The position numbers and the translations under genes were made by a program. Shown here one piece after another: positions 7,122 to 17,864 of a stretch of DNA of 64,000 nt. The notes beneath the pieces were generated by a model. That model saw only the letters and a list, made by a program, of their open reading frames with translations, made no database searches and had not been told where the DNA came from. Source of the DNA: an uncultured bacterium (GTDB taxonomy: Bacteria > Actinomycetota > Coriobacteriia > Coriobacteriales > Coriobacteriaceae); contig CAJMKK010000001.1 in assembly GCA_905214105.1 (NCBI GenBank), forward strand, positions 434,001-498,000, read 5' to 3'. The stretch's first letter is position 1, and every line of letters starts with the position of its first letter.

Positions 7122-8936
7122 ATGTACTGTCGACTTCTTCTCAAACTAATCCTAAGAGACAAGGCCGTATGGATTTGTACGCTCGTTCTCGCTGCAGCCT
7201 TTTCCGTCCCCATTGCGTTCAATTCACCCATCTACGGGCCCTTCTTTATGAAGCAGGGCATGCAGGGCTTTGTCGACGCATTCAATACGCGCGCGCCCCA
7301 GGCCAGCGGCACAGACCTATCTCCAGAGCAGCAAGCTGACGCGGAGCTTGCAAGATACGCGAACGCCGCCCTTGCCGCTCAAACCGACGCCGCCTTTCTC
7401 GATTCTGCCGAGAGCTACTACGCGCTCATGGACGAAGGCTTCCAATCCGGGTCCATCGTGGGAGACCGAGAGACCAATGACGCGGAGCTCGCATATTGCC
7501 GTGCCCTGAGCAGTTCCGGCATCACGGATATCCCGGCCTCCGCAAGCGACCTGCCATTCCTTTCCTTCCTGCCTTACGCCATTGCCGCGGTGCCGTCTTT
7601 CCTTCCCTTCATTCCCTTCCTTCTCTCGTCGATACTCCTGCTCGGGGCCACAAGGCCTGCGACCCTGGCGGCAAAGGCGCCCGTGCCCAAATTCCGGCGC
7701 CTTATCCAGATCGTGTTTTCGATAATCGTCGCGGGGACCGCGATGCTCCTCGCCGGCCTCGCACCCGGGGGCATTTACGCCTTGGTCCTAAACGGCTTCG
7801 GGCAAATTGGGTACCCGATCGCCTTCTTCCATGACGGCGCGCTTACCACCACGACCGCGGGAAACGTCTTCACAGCCCTGCTTCTCGCGCTGCTTGCGGG
7901 CGGAACCTTGATATCCGTTTGCTCCGCCGTCCTATCGACCGCAACGAGGCGCGTCCTCGCGGGCCCCCTTACCTCCGCGCTGCTTGTCGCGGCCCCGGCA
8001 TTCCCGTTACTGTCCGATTCGGCACTGGAGCATAGCGCCGCGCTCAATCTCCTGCCGCTGGCCGTATTCTCGCCTATCGAGGCAACGGGTTACGTAGGAT
8101 GCTTCCCGACAGAATTCATTGGCTCCGGTTCAGGCAGCGCATCGATGCTTGCCGTGGCCCTGGCATACGTCGCGGTCTTTTTTGCGGTCGGCGCCGTTGC
8201 GACACGTTCCCCCAAACAGCCTGGCCCCGCGAAAAAGCACCATGGGCTCGAGCTTCTGGACGCGAGCGTGGGATACGGAAGCACGACGATACTTTCAATC
8301 GGGTCGCTTTTCCTGAGCCCGGGAACGGCGGCGGGCCTCGTTGCCCCCAACGGCTCGGGGAAAACCACCCTTCTTGAAGCGCTGTCGGGCCAATTTCCCA
8401 CCCGCATCCGCTCGGGAAGCCTGGCGGCAGACGGAATCTGCCAACGTCGATCAGCCGAATTTGCAGAACTCGTCTACCTGAGCTCTTCGGGCAGCGCGGA
8501 TCTCTATCCCACGCTATCGGCCATCGAGCACCTTGCTTTCGTTAGGGAGGCGTGGAAATCGGCCGCCGACATCGACTCGCTCTGCGACTCCCTCGGAATC
8601 TCCCCATATCTCGACAAGCCGACCCGTAAACTCTCGACGGGAATGAAGCAGCAGGTAAAGCTTGCCATGGCGATAGCGACCGATTGCCCGTACCTCATCC
8701 TCGATGAACCGCTGAACGGCCTCGATCCGGGAAAGCGGAAAACCTCCTGCGACGCGATGCGCAGCGAGGTGGCGCGGGGACGCAGCGTGCTCATTTCAAG
8801 CCATCTACTCGACGACCTGGCAGACCTCACCAACTCGTTCTACTTCATCGAGGCCGGCACGCTCGTGGAAAAGATCAAGTCGTCCTCGCAGACGCTCAAG
8901 CAGGAATACCTCGATACATACGAGGGAGGTGAATGA
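7122..8936 (+). CDS. ABC transporter with permease and ATPase fused in one chain
   Basis: A 604-residue protein. Residues 1-40 hold one transmembrane segment, residues 45-140 a hydrophilic domain, residues 145-365 about six transmembrane segments, and residues 375-600 an ATPase. The membrane part shares the VLNGFGQIGYP motif (residue 222) with both halves of the 740-residue permease, so it looks like one such half joined to its ATPase. The ATPase has Walker A APNGSGKTT, signature LSTGMKQQ, Walker B YLILDEPLNGLDP and H-loop SSHLLDD. This permease-first fusion is the order used by many exporters but is unusual for this transporter type. Its stop overlaps the translation signals of a small secreted-protein gene, which is probably its substrate or partner. 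Confidence 0.78.
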   Translation: MYCRLLLKLILRDKAVWICTLVLAAAFSVPIAFNSPIYGPFFMKQGMQGFVDAFNTRAPQASGTDLSPEQQADAELARYANAALAAQTDAAFLDSAESYYALMDEGFQSGSIVGDRETNDAELAYCRALSSSGITDIPASASDLPFLSFLPYAIAAVPSFLPFIPFLLSSILLLGATRPATLAAKAPVPKFRRLIQIVFSIIVAGTAMLLAGLAPGGIYALVLNGFGQIGYPIAFFHDGALTTTTAGNVFTALLLALLAGGTLISVCSAVLSTATRRVLAGPLTSALLVAAPAFPLLSDSALEHSAALNLLPLAVFSPIEATGYVGCFPTEFIGSGSGSASMLAVALAYVAVFFAVGAVATRSPKQPGPAKKHHGLELLDASVGYGSTTILSIGSLFLSPGTAAGLVAPNGSGKTTLLEALSGQFPTRIRSGSLAADGICQRRSAEFAELVYLSSSGSADLYPTLSAIEHLAFVREAWKSAADIDSLCDSLGISPYLDKPTRKLSTGMKQQVKLAMAIATDCPYLILDEPLNGLDPGKRKTSCDAMRSEVARGRSVLISSHLLDDLADLTNSFYFIEAGTLVEKIKSSSQTLKQEYLDTYEGGE

Positions 8937-8937
8937 C

Positions 8938-9282
8938 ATGAAACTATTTGAACAGCTGAAGTCCAATGCGTCGCGCATGGCTGTCTACGCCATCCTCGTG
9001 GCAACGGCTTTATGCGGAATCGCGGCACCCGTCTATGCGCTCAACGGGGAGAAAGGCGATGTCGAACCCGCGTACATGGCTTCGACGGTTAAGGACCGGT
9101 ACAAAGCCTTCTCTGGAGACACGTTTTACGTAGCAGAGTACGACACGACCTACCGTCAGCTTCGCTACAACAAGAGATACGAATATCTAGGCCCAGAAGT
9201 AATCAGCTATACATCGGGTTGGTACGGCTCAAACTATGGACACATAACCCAGTTCAAGTGTAACTACCGTGTGTACAACTAA
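8938..9282 (+). CDS. Second small secreted protein, bacteriocin-like candidate
   Basis: A 114-residue precursor with a Sec signal peptide: basic start, core MAVYAILVATALCGIAAP, and a VYA cleavage site at about residue 34. The mature form of about 80 residues is very rich in Tyr and charged residues, contains YTSGWYGSNYGH, and ends in QFKCNYRVYN. Like the peptide encoded at 3568 it has an aromatic C-terminus and no modification or protease gene nearby. The gene overlaps the preceding fused ABC gene (stop 8934-8936, binding site GGGAGGTGA at 8924-8932), so translation is probably coupled. The ATG at 8938 is preferred over a GTG at 8929. A strong terminator follows. Function as a bacteriocin or signal peptide is inferred from context only. 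Confidence 0.6.
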   Translation: MKLFEQLKSNASRMAVYAILVATALCGIAAPVYALNGEKGDVEPAYMASTVKDRYKAFSGDTFYVAEYDTTYRQLRYNKRYEYLGPEVISYTSGWYGSNYGHITQFKCNYRVYN

Positions 9283-9297
9283 AGCAACCGGCCGGGA

Positions 9298-9332
9298 CGA
9301 GGGGTGACGCAAAAGCGTCGCCCCTCGTTTTT
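9298..9332 (+). terminator. Strong Rho-independent terminator after island genes
   Basis: A 13-bp stem (9298-9310 with 9315-9327, one G-T pair), an AAAA loop and TTTTT. It closes the ABC/secreted-peptide cluster. Confidence 0.9.
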
Positions 9333-9361
9333 AACCATGTCAACTGAACCTAGTTCAGTTT

Positions 9362-9425
9362 GGTTGATTTCCGATCTCAGCCGAACACATTGAGCGGAAA
9401 GGCCGTTCCCGCAGTCAGTCGAACG
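9362..9425 (+). repeat. 64-bp direct repeat, right copy (candidate attR)
   Basis: Same orientation as 1733-1796, with two mismatches. It lies just after the terminator of the last island gene and before the conserved rpmE-secA region, as expected for the right end of an integrated element. Confidence 0.8.
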
Positions 9426-9456
9426 TCCCCGGGGCCCTTCTCAGGCCCCGGGGACG
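9424..9456. terminator. Perfect 13-bp GC hairpin at right repeat
   Basis: CGTCCCCGGGGCC (9424-9436) pairs fully with 9444-9456 around a 7-base loop. Short T-runs follow. It may be a terminator, or part of the att region since it touches the direct repeat. Confidence 0.5.
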
Positions 9457-9578
9457 GCATTTTCCCAGTTGAAGGAACGGTGGAGATGTGTTTCGATGGG
9501 TCAGATTCGTGTCGTTCCGAAAAGACCGTGAACCTTTTGTGGGACACGCGGCGCCGTGGTACCATAGCCGAGTTTGTT

Positions 9579-9642
9579 GTCTTGGTCGGAAACCAAGACG
9601 CCTTATGCGCTGATCGGTAACCAGCGCCTGACCAATAAGGAG
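9579..9642 (+). ncRNA. rpmE leader RNA with two hairpins, second sequestering the ribosome-binding site
   Basis: The 5' leader of the L31 gene can fold into two stems. GTCTTGGT (9579-9586) pairs with ACCAAGAC (9592-9599). CCTTAT (9601-9606) pairs with ATAAGG (9635-9640), enclosing an inner GCGCTG/CAGCGC stem (9607-9612 with 9622-9627). The outer stem covers most of the AAGGAG ribosome-binding site. L31 leader motifs have been proposed in Coriobacteria and other groups, so autoregulation by L31 is likely. Identity with a catalogued motif is from memory and unverified. Confidence 0.6.
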
Positions 9643-9649
9643 TCCTACC

Positions 9650-10075
9650 ATGAAGCAGGGTATCCATCCCCAGTATGTCGAGTGCACGGTGACGTGCTCC
9701 TGCGGCAACACCTTCAAGACGCACGCTACCGTGTCCGAGATGAAGGTTGAGCTTTGCAACGAGTGCCACCCGTTCTACACCGGCCAGCAGAAGTTCGTCG
9801 ACACCGGTGGACGCGTCCAGCGCTTCGCCGACAAGTTCGGTGGCGCCGCTGCCGCCCAGCTCAAGAAGGCCGAGGAGGCCAAGGCTGCCAAGGCTGCCAA
9901 GGCTGCTGAGGCCGAGGCCGCTCGCAAGGCCGCCGCTGAGGCTAAGGCTGCCGAGAAGGCCAAGCGTGCTGCTAAGTTTGCCGAGGAGGCTGCCAAGCAG
10001 GCCGCCGAGGCTCCCGCAGAGGCTCCCGTCGAGGAGGCCGCTGCCGAGGCCGAGACCACCGAGGCTGCTGAGTAA
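9650..10075 (+). CDS. rpmE: 50S ribosomal protein L31 with long low-complexity tail
   Basis: Residues 1-66 are a standard zinc-type L31: [20 protein letters not shown] at the start, then [19 protein letters not shown], with Cys residues for zinc binding. The remaining 75 residues are almost only Ala, Lys and Glu, a helical, alternately charged tail ending in an acidic Ala/Glu stretch. Usual L31 is 66-90 residues; this one is 141. The tail should project from the bridge region of the 50S subunit; its role is unknown. The ATG at 9650 follows AAGGAG by 7 bases, and the leader can fold over that site. A strong terminator follows. Confidence 0.93.
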   Translation: MKQGIHPQYVECTVTCSCGNTFKTHATVSEMKVELCNECHPFYTGQQKFVDTGGRVQRFADKFGGAAAAQLKKAEEAKAAKAAKAAEAEAARKAAAEAKAAEKAKRAAKFAEEAAKQAAEAPAEAPVEEAAAEAETTEAAE

Positions 10076-10112
10076 ATAGCTCGTCGCGGAAACACTCGCA
10101 TTCATGGCATGA

Positions 10113-10147
10113 GGGCCGCGCACCCATTTGGGTGCGCGGCCCTTTTC
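10113..10147 (+). terminator. Rho-independent terminator after rpmE
   Basis: Perfect 13-bp stem GGGCCGCGCACCC (10113-10125) with 10130-10142, loop ATTT, then TTTT. Confidence 0.93.
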
Positions 10148-10153
10148 ATTTTA

Positions 10154-10220
10154 TTGGTGCAAACCAACCTGTCCCCATTGCACCAGATTGGTGCGAAGGG
10201 GACAGGTTGGTTTGCACCAA
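10154..10220. repeat. Palindromic intergenic repeat, family C
   Basis: Arms of 23 bp (10154-10176 and 10198-10220) are perfect inverted copies, starting TTGGTGCAAACC and reading CAACCTGTCCCC inward. Related palindromes lie at 47236-47282 and in 56884-57026. No coding content. Confidence 0.85.
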
Positions 10221-10248
10221 ATGGCAGAGTGACGGCGTTTTCCCAGAT

Positions 10249-10286
10249 AAAACCTGCCAAAATAAACCAGTCCCTTTTTGGCAGGT
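10249..10286. repeat. Palindromic intergenic repeat, family B copy 1
   Basis: AACCTGCCAAAA and TTTTTGGCAGGT form inverted arms around ATAAACCAGTCCC. An almost identical copy is at 22371-22409. The stretch from here to secA (10287-10421) holds no other recognisable feature. Confidence 0.8.
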
Positions 10287-10421
10287 CGGTCGGGTCGTAG
10301 TTATTACGTGGCGGTCGAGGTCGACCGTATAGGCCGCGCCTTGTTTGGCTAAAGTACAATCATCTGTGTTTAACTCGCCCGCAGCTGCACGGCGTGGGCG
10401 ATGGCCAAAAAGGAAAACCAC

Positions 10422-13228
<2,807 letters not shown>

Positions 13229-13229
<1 letters not shown>

Positions 13230-14377
13230 TGGCTGAGGCTTTAGAGGTAACGCCCGCCGAGCTGGACGCGTTCGCGGACCGGCTCGGCGAGGTCGAGTCG
13301 TATCTCCATTTGGACGAGAAGCGCACCCGTGTAACGGAGCTCGAGGCCAAAAGTGTTGCCCCTGGCTTTTGGGATGACGCCGACGCCGCCCGTGCCACCA
13401 TGGAGGAGATCGCGCGTACCAAGGAAGATATCGCTGCCGTGGACACCGCGCGCGGCGAGCTTTCCGATGCCCGCGCCGCGCTGGAGCTTGCCGAGGAGAT
13501 GGGGGATGACCCCGACGCCGTCGCCCTTCGCGAGGAGGCTACAGCCACGGCTGAGCGCCTGGCCCGTGCCATCGATGAGCTTGAGCTTTCGAGCTGGTTT
13601 ACCGGTGAGTTCGATCACGGCGATGCCATTGTGACCATCAAGCCCGGACAGGGTGGTCTGGAGGCCCAGGACTGGACCTTCATGCTCTTTAAGATGTACA
13701 TGAAGTACTGCCAGCGTCGCGGCTGGAAGGTCACCATCAACGACTGTCCCGCAGCCGAGGTCATCGGCATCGACCGCGCGACCTTTACTGTCGAGGGCAA
13801 GGACGCATTTGGCATGCTGCGCGCCGAGGCCGGCGTCCACCGCTTGGTTCGCATTAGCCCCACCGACGACAAGAAGCGCCGCCAGACCACGTTTGCCGGC
13901 GTCGAGGTCATCCCCGTGCTACCCGATGATATCGACATCGAGATCAGTCCCGATGACATCCGCGTGGACGTGTACCACGCGAGCGGCCCGGGCGGCCAGG
14001 GCGTTAACACCACCGACTCCGCCGTGCGCGTGACGCATTTCCCCAGCGGCATTGTGGTCACCTGCCAAAACGAGCGCAGCCAGATCCAGAACAAGGCCGC
14101 GTGCATGCAGATCCTCAAGGCTCGCCTGTACGAGATTGAGCTTGAGAAGCGTGCCGAGGCGCTCGATGAGATCCGCGGACCCAAGACCACGATTGGTTTT
14201 GGCAACCAGATTCGCAGCTACGTGCTCTACCCGTACCAGATGGTTAAGGACCTACGCACGGGCGTGGAGACCAGCAATGTCGAGGCCGTTCTCGACGATG
14301 GCGATCTGGATCCGTTTGTGATTGGCTATCACCGTTGGGCTACCGGCAACGCCGATGCGGAGACCCCATCTGCATAA
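13229..14377 (+). CDS. prfB: Peptide chain release factor 2
   Basis: A 382-residue class I release factor that reads UGA and UAA and triggers peptide release. The GGQ motif lies at residues 255-257 in ASGPGGQGVN. GQGGLEAQDW marks the RF2 rather than RF1 type. The codon-recognition tripeptide, SPF in Escherichia coli RF2, is SPT here (residues 210-212). The frame is open from ATG to stop, so there is no programmed frameshift of the kind common in RF2 genes. The start overlaps the secA stop by one base. No terminator directly follows; a palindromic stretch and a terminator occur at 14400-14532. Confidence 0.95.
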
Positions 14378-14503
14378 ACCGCCCGGTTTATGTGGAAATG
14401 GATTAAAACCCTCCCAGCAGGGTGGTTTTGTATCCAGAGCAAACCCTGCGCAGGGGTGGTTTTTGTCCGGCGAATCGGTAGAATCGAATACAAGAAGAAG
14501 TTC

Positions 14504-14532
14504 AAAGCGCATCCGATGGGGTGCGCTTTTTT
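14504..14532 (+). terminator. Rho-independent terminator upstream of YitT-type gene
   Basis: AAAGCGCATCC (14504-14514) pairs with the GGGTGCGCTTT segment ending at 14529, with one G-T pair, and runs into T residues. It ends 13 bases before the next start codon. Bases 14378-14503 contain two short near-copies of a GCAGGGTGGTTTT-like segment and no gene. Confidence 0.75.
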
Positions 14533-14544
14533 GAGGGAGGCAGC

Positions 14545-15435
14545 ATGGCATATCGTCTGGACATCAAGCGCATTCTTTCGATGAACTTCTTTCACGATCT
14601 GCCCCAGATCATGTTGGGGTGTGCCTTGGCCGCCATCGCGACCGACCTGTTTTTGATTCCCAATGGTCTTGCCGCCGGTGGCGTTACGGGCCTTGCGACT
14701 ATTATCCAGGCAGTCGGCGCGGCGCGAGGCGTGTCGCTTCCCGTCGGTATCCAGACCATCGTGATGAATGCCTTGCTGCTGCTGGTCGTTATGCGCGAGG
14801 GCGGCATGTTCTACGTGGTGCAGACCGCGACGGGCTTTGTGCTGCTGGGCTTCTTTACCGATCTGTTCGCCCCGTTTGTAGCGCCTCTGGCACATGCAGA
14901 CCTGATGCTTCCCGCTATGTGGGGCGGCATTATCACGGGCATCGGTTACGGCATGGTGTTGCGCGCCGGCGCCAACACCGGCGGCTCGGACACGATTGGC
15001 CAAATCATCTCGCGTAAGACCTCGCTGCCGGTGGGTTCGACCGTCATGGCAATCGATGTTGCCGTGTGCGCGCTGTCGGCTCCGGTCTTTTCAATCGAAA
15101 ACGCGCTATATGCAGGCCTTTCGATGGTCATTAGCGGCTACGTGATCGATGCCGTGGTCGATGGTGGCAACAAGCGCCGTATGGTACTCATCATCTCGGA
15201 CAAGTTCCCTGATATCGCTGCCGATATCATGTATGGCCTGGGTCGTGGTTGTACCAAGTTTAAGGCGACTGGCATGTATTCGGGTGCCGAGAAGCCGGTG
15301 ATTATGGTCATCGTGAGCCGTCGAGAGCTCAATACCCTTAAGACGATCGTGCGCGAGCGCGATCCTCACGCCATTGTGACGGTCGCTGACGTTACGGAAG
15401 CCTTCGGCGAGGGATTCAAGGACATTAGCGCGTAG
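14545..15435 (+). CDS. YitT family membrane protein (DUF161/DUF2179)
   Basis: A 296-residue protein with five to six transmembrane segments in residues 20-190 and a C-terminal cytoplasmic DUF2179 domain (about residues 215-290). The family is recognised by IPNGLAAGGVTGLATI, RAGANTGGSDTIGQIISRKT and the C-terminal GRGCTKFKATGMYSG. The biochemical role of YitT proteins is not settled; some have been linked to transport. The ATG at 14545 follows GAGGGAGG by 5 bases. The gene stands alone between a terminator and a 207-base gap before transketolase. Confidence 0.85.
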   Translation: MAYRLDIKRILSMNFFHDLPQIMLGCALAAIATDLFLIPNGLAAGGVTGLATIIQAVGAARGVSLPVGIQTIVMNALLLLVVMREGGMFYVVQTATGFVLLGFFTDLFAPFVAPLAHADLMLPAMWGGIITGIGYGMVLRAGANTGGSDTIGQIISRKTSLPVGSTVMAIDVAVCALSAPVFSIENALYAGLSMVISGYVIDAVVDGGNKRRMVLIISDKFPDIAADIMYGLGRGCTKFKATGMYSGAEKPVIMVIVSRRELNTLKTIVRERDPHAIVTVADVTEAFGEGFKDISA

Positions 15436-15642
15436 GGGCGACCACGTGCCATCCAAAAGACGTTCACATTGATAAACCGTTTCATCAGCGGTTCTGCCTG
15501 CTAAATTATTCAAATAATGATAAAAACTCTGGTAAAGCCATCAGTTTCCAGCATAATGAATGACGTACGTGCATTGCGGCTGTGTTGGGATTACCTTCGG
15601 TGCCGTGCGCATTTTGTCTAATGAGGATGAAAGGAAGGCACA

Positions 15643-16473
15643 ATGAGCGACGAAGAGCTCAAAAAGGTTGCCAACGAGGTAAGGAAGGGCATCGTCACCG
15701 GCGTGCACGCTGCCAAGTCCGGCCATCCGGGCGGTTCGCTCGGCGCTGCCGACATCATGACCTATCTGTACTTTGAGGAAATGAACGTCGACCCGGCCGA
15801 TCCCCGCAAGGCCGACCGCGATCGCTTTGTGCTCTCCAAGGGCCACTGTGCTCCGGGTCTGTACGCCGTGCTCGCCGAGCGTGGGTTCTTCCCCAAGGAG
15901 GACCTCGAGACGCTGCGCCATATCGGCAGCCACCTGCAGGGCCATCCCAACATGAACGACACCCCGGGCGTCGATATGTCCACCGGCTCGCTGGGCCAGG
16001 GCATCTCCGCCGCCGTGGGCATGGCGGTTGCCGCCAAGCACTGGGGCGATACTTACCGCACGTACGCCCTGCTGGGCGATGGCGAGAGCGAGGAGGGCCA
16101 GGTCTGGGAGGCCGCCATGTTTGCCGGCAACCAGCAGCTCGATAACCTCTGCGTGATCGTCGACCACAACGGCCTGCAGATCGACGGCCCCGTTGAGGAG
16201 GTCAACGACCCCATGCCGCTCGCCGACAAGTTCCGCGCCTTTAAGTTCCACGTGGTGGAGCTCGCCGACGGCAACGACTTCGACCAGATCCGCGCTGCCT
16301 TTGCCGAGGCTCGCGCCACCAAGGGTCAGCCGACCGCCATTATCGCCGAGACCCTGAAGGGCAAGGGCGTCTCCTTTATGGAGAACCAGGTGGGTTGGCA
16401 CGGTAAGGCCCCCAACGATGAACAGTTTGAGCAGGCCATGGCAGAGCTCACGGCCGCCGGAGAGGAGCTCTAG
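15643..16473 (+). CDS. Transketolase, N-terminal (TPP-binding) subunit
   Basis: A 276-residue half of a split transketolase, which moves two-carbon units between sugar phosphates in the non-oxidative pentose phosphate pathway. KSGHPGGSLGAADIMTYLYF and the thiamine diphosphate motif GDGESEEGQVWEAAMFAGN (near residue 147) are clear. The ATG at 15643 follows AAGGAAGG. The second half begins one base after this stop, so the two chains are made from one message and should assemble as an alpha2beta2 enzyme. Split transketolases are common in anaerobic Gram-positives and archaea. Confidence 0.94.
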   Translation: MSDEELKKVANEVRKGIVTGVHAAKSGHPGGSLGAADIMTYLYFEEMNVDPADPRKADRDRFVLSKGHCAPGLYAVLAERGFFPKEDLETLRHIGSHLQGHPNMNDTPGVDMSTGSLGQGISAAVGMAVAAKHWGDTYRTYALLGDGESEEGQVWEAAMFAGNQQLDNLCVIVDHNGLQIDGPVEEVNDPMPLADKFRAFKFHVVELADGNDFDQIRAAFAEARATKGQPTAIIAETLKGKGVSFMENQVGWHGKAPNDEQFEQAMAELTAAGEEL

Positions 16474-16474
16474 G

Positions 16475-17416
16475 ATGGCAGACGTCAAGAAAATCGCCAC
16501 GCGTGTAAGCTACGGCGAGGCCCTCGTCGAGCTCGCCAACGAGCACGATGACTTTGTGGTCCTCGACGCCGACCTGGCTGCTGCCACGCAGACCGGCAAG
16601 TTTAAGGCCGCCTGCCCCGACCGCTTCTTCGATGTGGGCATTGCCGAGAGCAACCTGATGGGTGTTGCCGCCGGTATCGCAACCACCGGTCGCGTTGCCT
16701 TCGCGAGCACCTTTGCCATGTTCGCTGCCGGCCGCGCCTTTGAGCAGGTCCGCAACTCCATCGGCTACCCGCACCTCAACGTTAAGATTGGCGCCACGCA
16801 CGCCGGTATCTCGGTGGGCGAGGACGGCGCCACGCATCAGTGCTGCGAGGATATCGCCCTCATGCGCGTCATCCCCGGCATGACCGTGATCGTTCCGGCC
16901 GACGACGTCGAGGCCCGCGCCGTGACGCGCGCCGCCTACGAGTGCGACGGCCCCGTGTACATGCGCTTTGCCCGTCTGGCCTCGCCGGTCATTAACGACC
17001 CCGAGACCTACAAGTTCGAGGTGGGCAAGGGCATCGTCATGCGCGAGGGCACCGACGTCACCATCATCGCCTGCGGCCTGATGGTCGGCGAGGCTCTCGA
17101 GGCCGCCGAGCAGCTCGCTGCCGAGGGCATCGACGCCGAGGTCATCAACATGCACACCATCAAGCCCATCGATACCGACCTGATCGTCAAGAGCGCCACC
17201 AAGACCGGCCACGTCGTGACCGTCGAGGAGCACTCCGTGATCGGTGGCCTGGGCAGCGCCGTTGCCGACGTCCTGTGCGAGCAGTGCCCGACGCCGCTCA
17301 AGAAGATTGGCGTCAACGACACCTTCGGCGAGTCCGGCCCGGGCGCCGAGCTCCTGCACAAGTACGGCCTGGACGCCGCCAACATCGTGGCGACCACCAA
17401 GGAGTTCTTGGCATAG
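16475..17416 (+). CDS. Transketolase, C-terminal subunit
   Basis: A 313-residue partner with the pyrimidine-binding and C-terminal domains. The sequence IGATHAGISVGEDGATHQCC carries the conserved His of transketolase and DXP synthase type enzymes, and GIAESNLMGVAAGIA contains the catalytic Glu for thiamine activation. The C-terminal domain ends near VTVEEHSVIGGLGSAVADVL. The ATG at 16475 follows GGAGAGGAG inside the end of the upstream gene; an in-frame start further upstream would overlap the partner by about 55 bases and is not needed. A terminator follows at 17465. Confidence 0.94.
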   Translation: MADVKKIATRVSYGEALVELANEHDDFVVLDADLAAATQTGKFKAACPDRFFDVGIAESNLMGVAAGIATTGRVAFASTFAMFAAGRAFEQVRNSIGYPHLNVKIGATHAGISVGEDGATHQCCEDIALMRVIPGMTVIVPADDVEARAVTRAAYECDGPVYMRFARLASPVINDPETYKFEVGKGIVMREGTDVTIIACGLMVGEALEAAEQLAAEGIDAEVINMHTIKPIDTDLIVKSATKTGHVVTVEEHSVIGGLGSAVADVLCEQCPTPLKKIGVNDTFGESGPGAELLHKYGLDAANIVATTKEFLA

Positions 17417-17464
17417 AGCAACCACCGCTCAAATCGGCCACAAGCCAATAGCAAATAGACGTAG

Positions 17465-17501
17465 ACAGGGACGCCCTCAAAAAGAGGACGCCCCTGTTTT
17501 T
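17465..17501 (+). terminator. Rho-independent terminator after transketolase genes
   Basis: ACAGGG and CCTC segments (17465-17478) pair imperfectly with GAGG and CCCTGT (17484-17496) and run into TTTTT. Confidence 0.8.
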
Positions 17502-17639
17502 ATATTTCAGCAAAATCAGTGCCGCATCAAGCAAGGCCTTCTTCGGGAAAAGGGCCCAGTACGGCAACGTGCAATTCAGCCCTCCCAACTTTGTATGTGC
17601 AGCACCCCAAGATCACGCGGCGACCCCATAGTAGCCGCA

Positions 17640-17762
17640 GGCCGCGCACAGGGTTACCTCCCAAATCTTTCCGCAGGACGGAGGCGCCCCCGCAGCGCGA
17701 AGCGCGCAGCGGGGGCGCCGACATGTCCGAGGACGATTTGGGAGGTAACCCTGTGCGCGGCC
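17640..17762. repeat. 123-bp nested inverted repeat (MITE-like or structured RNA)
   Basis: The outer arms 17640-17667 and 17735-17762 are perfect 28-bp inverted copies. Inside them GGCGCCCCCGC (17683-17693) pairs with 17709-17719, and GCGCG-type arms close the tip. The whole element can form one long hairpin. It sits about 100 bases upstream of ftsE. It has no coding content; it could be a miniature inverted-repeat element or a structured leader. Confidence 0.8.
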
Positions 17763-17864
17763 GGTGGGACCAAACCCCGCCATGCTTCTTATGTGCAGTA
17801 AAGCTAATGCTGCTAAAATACTAAGCGCTCATGTAGTTTAAACGCACGACGATAAGGAGCACCA

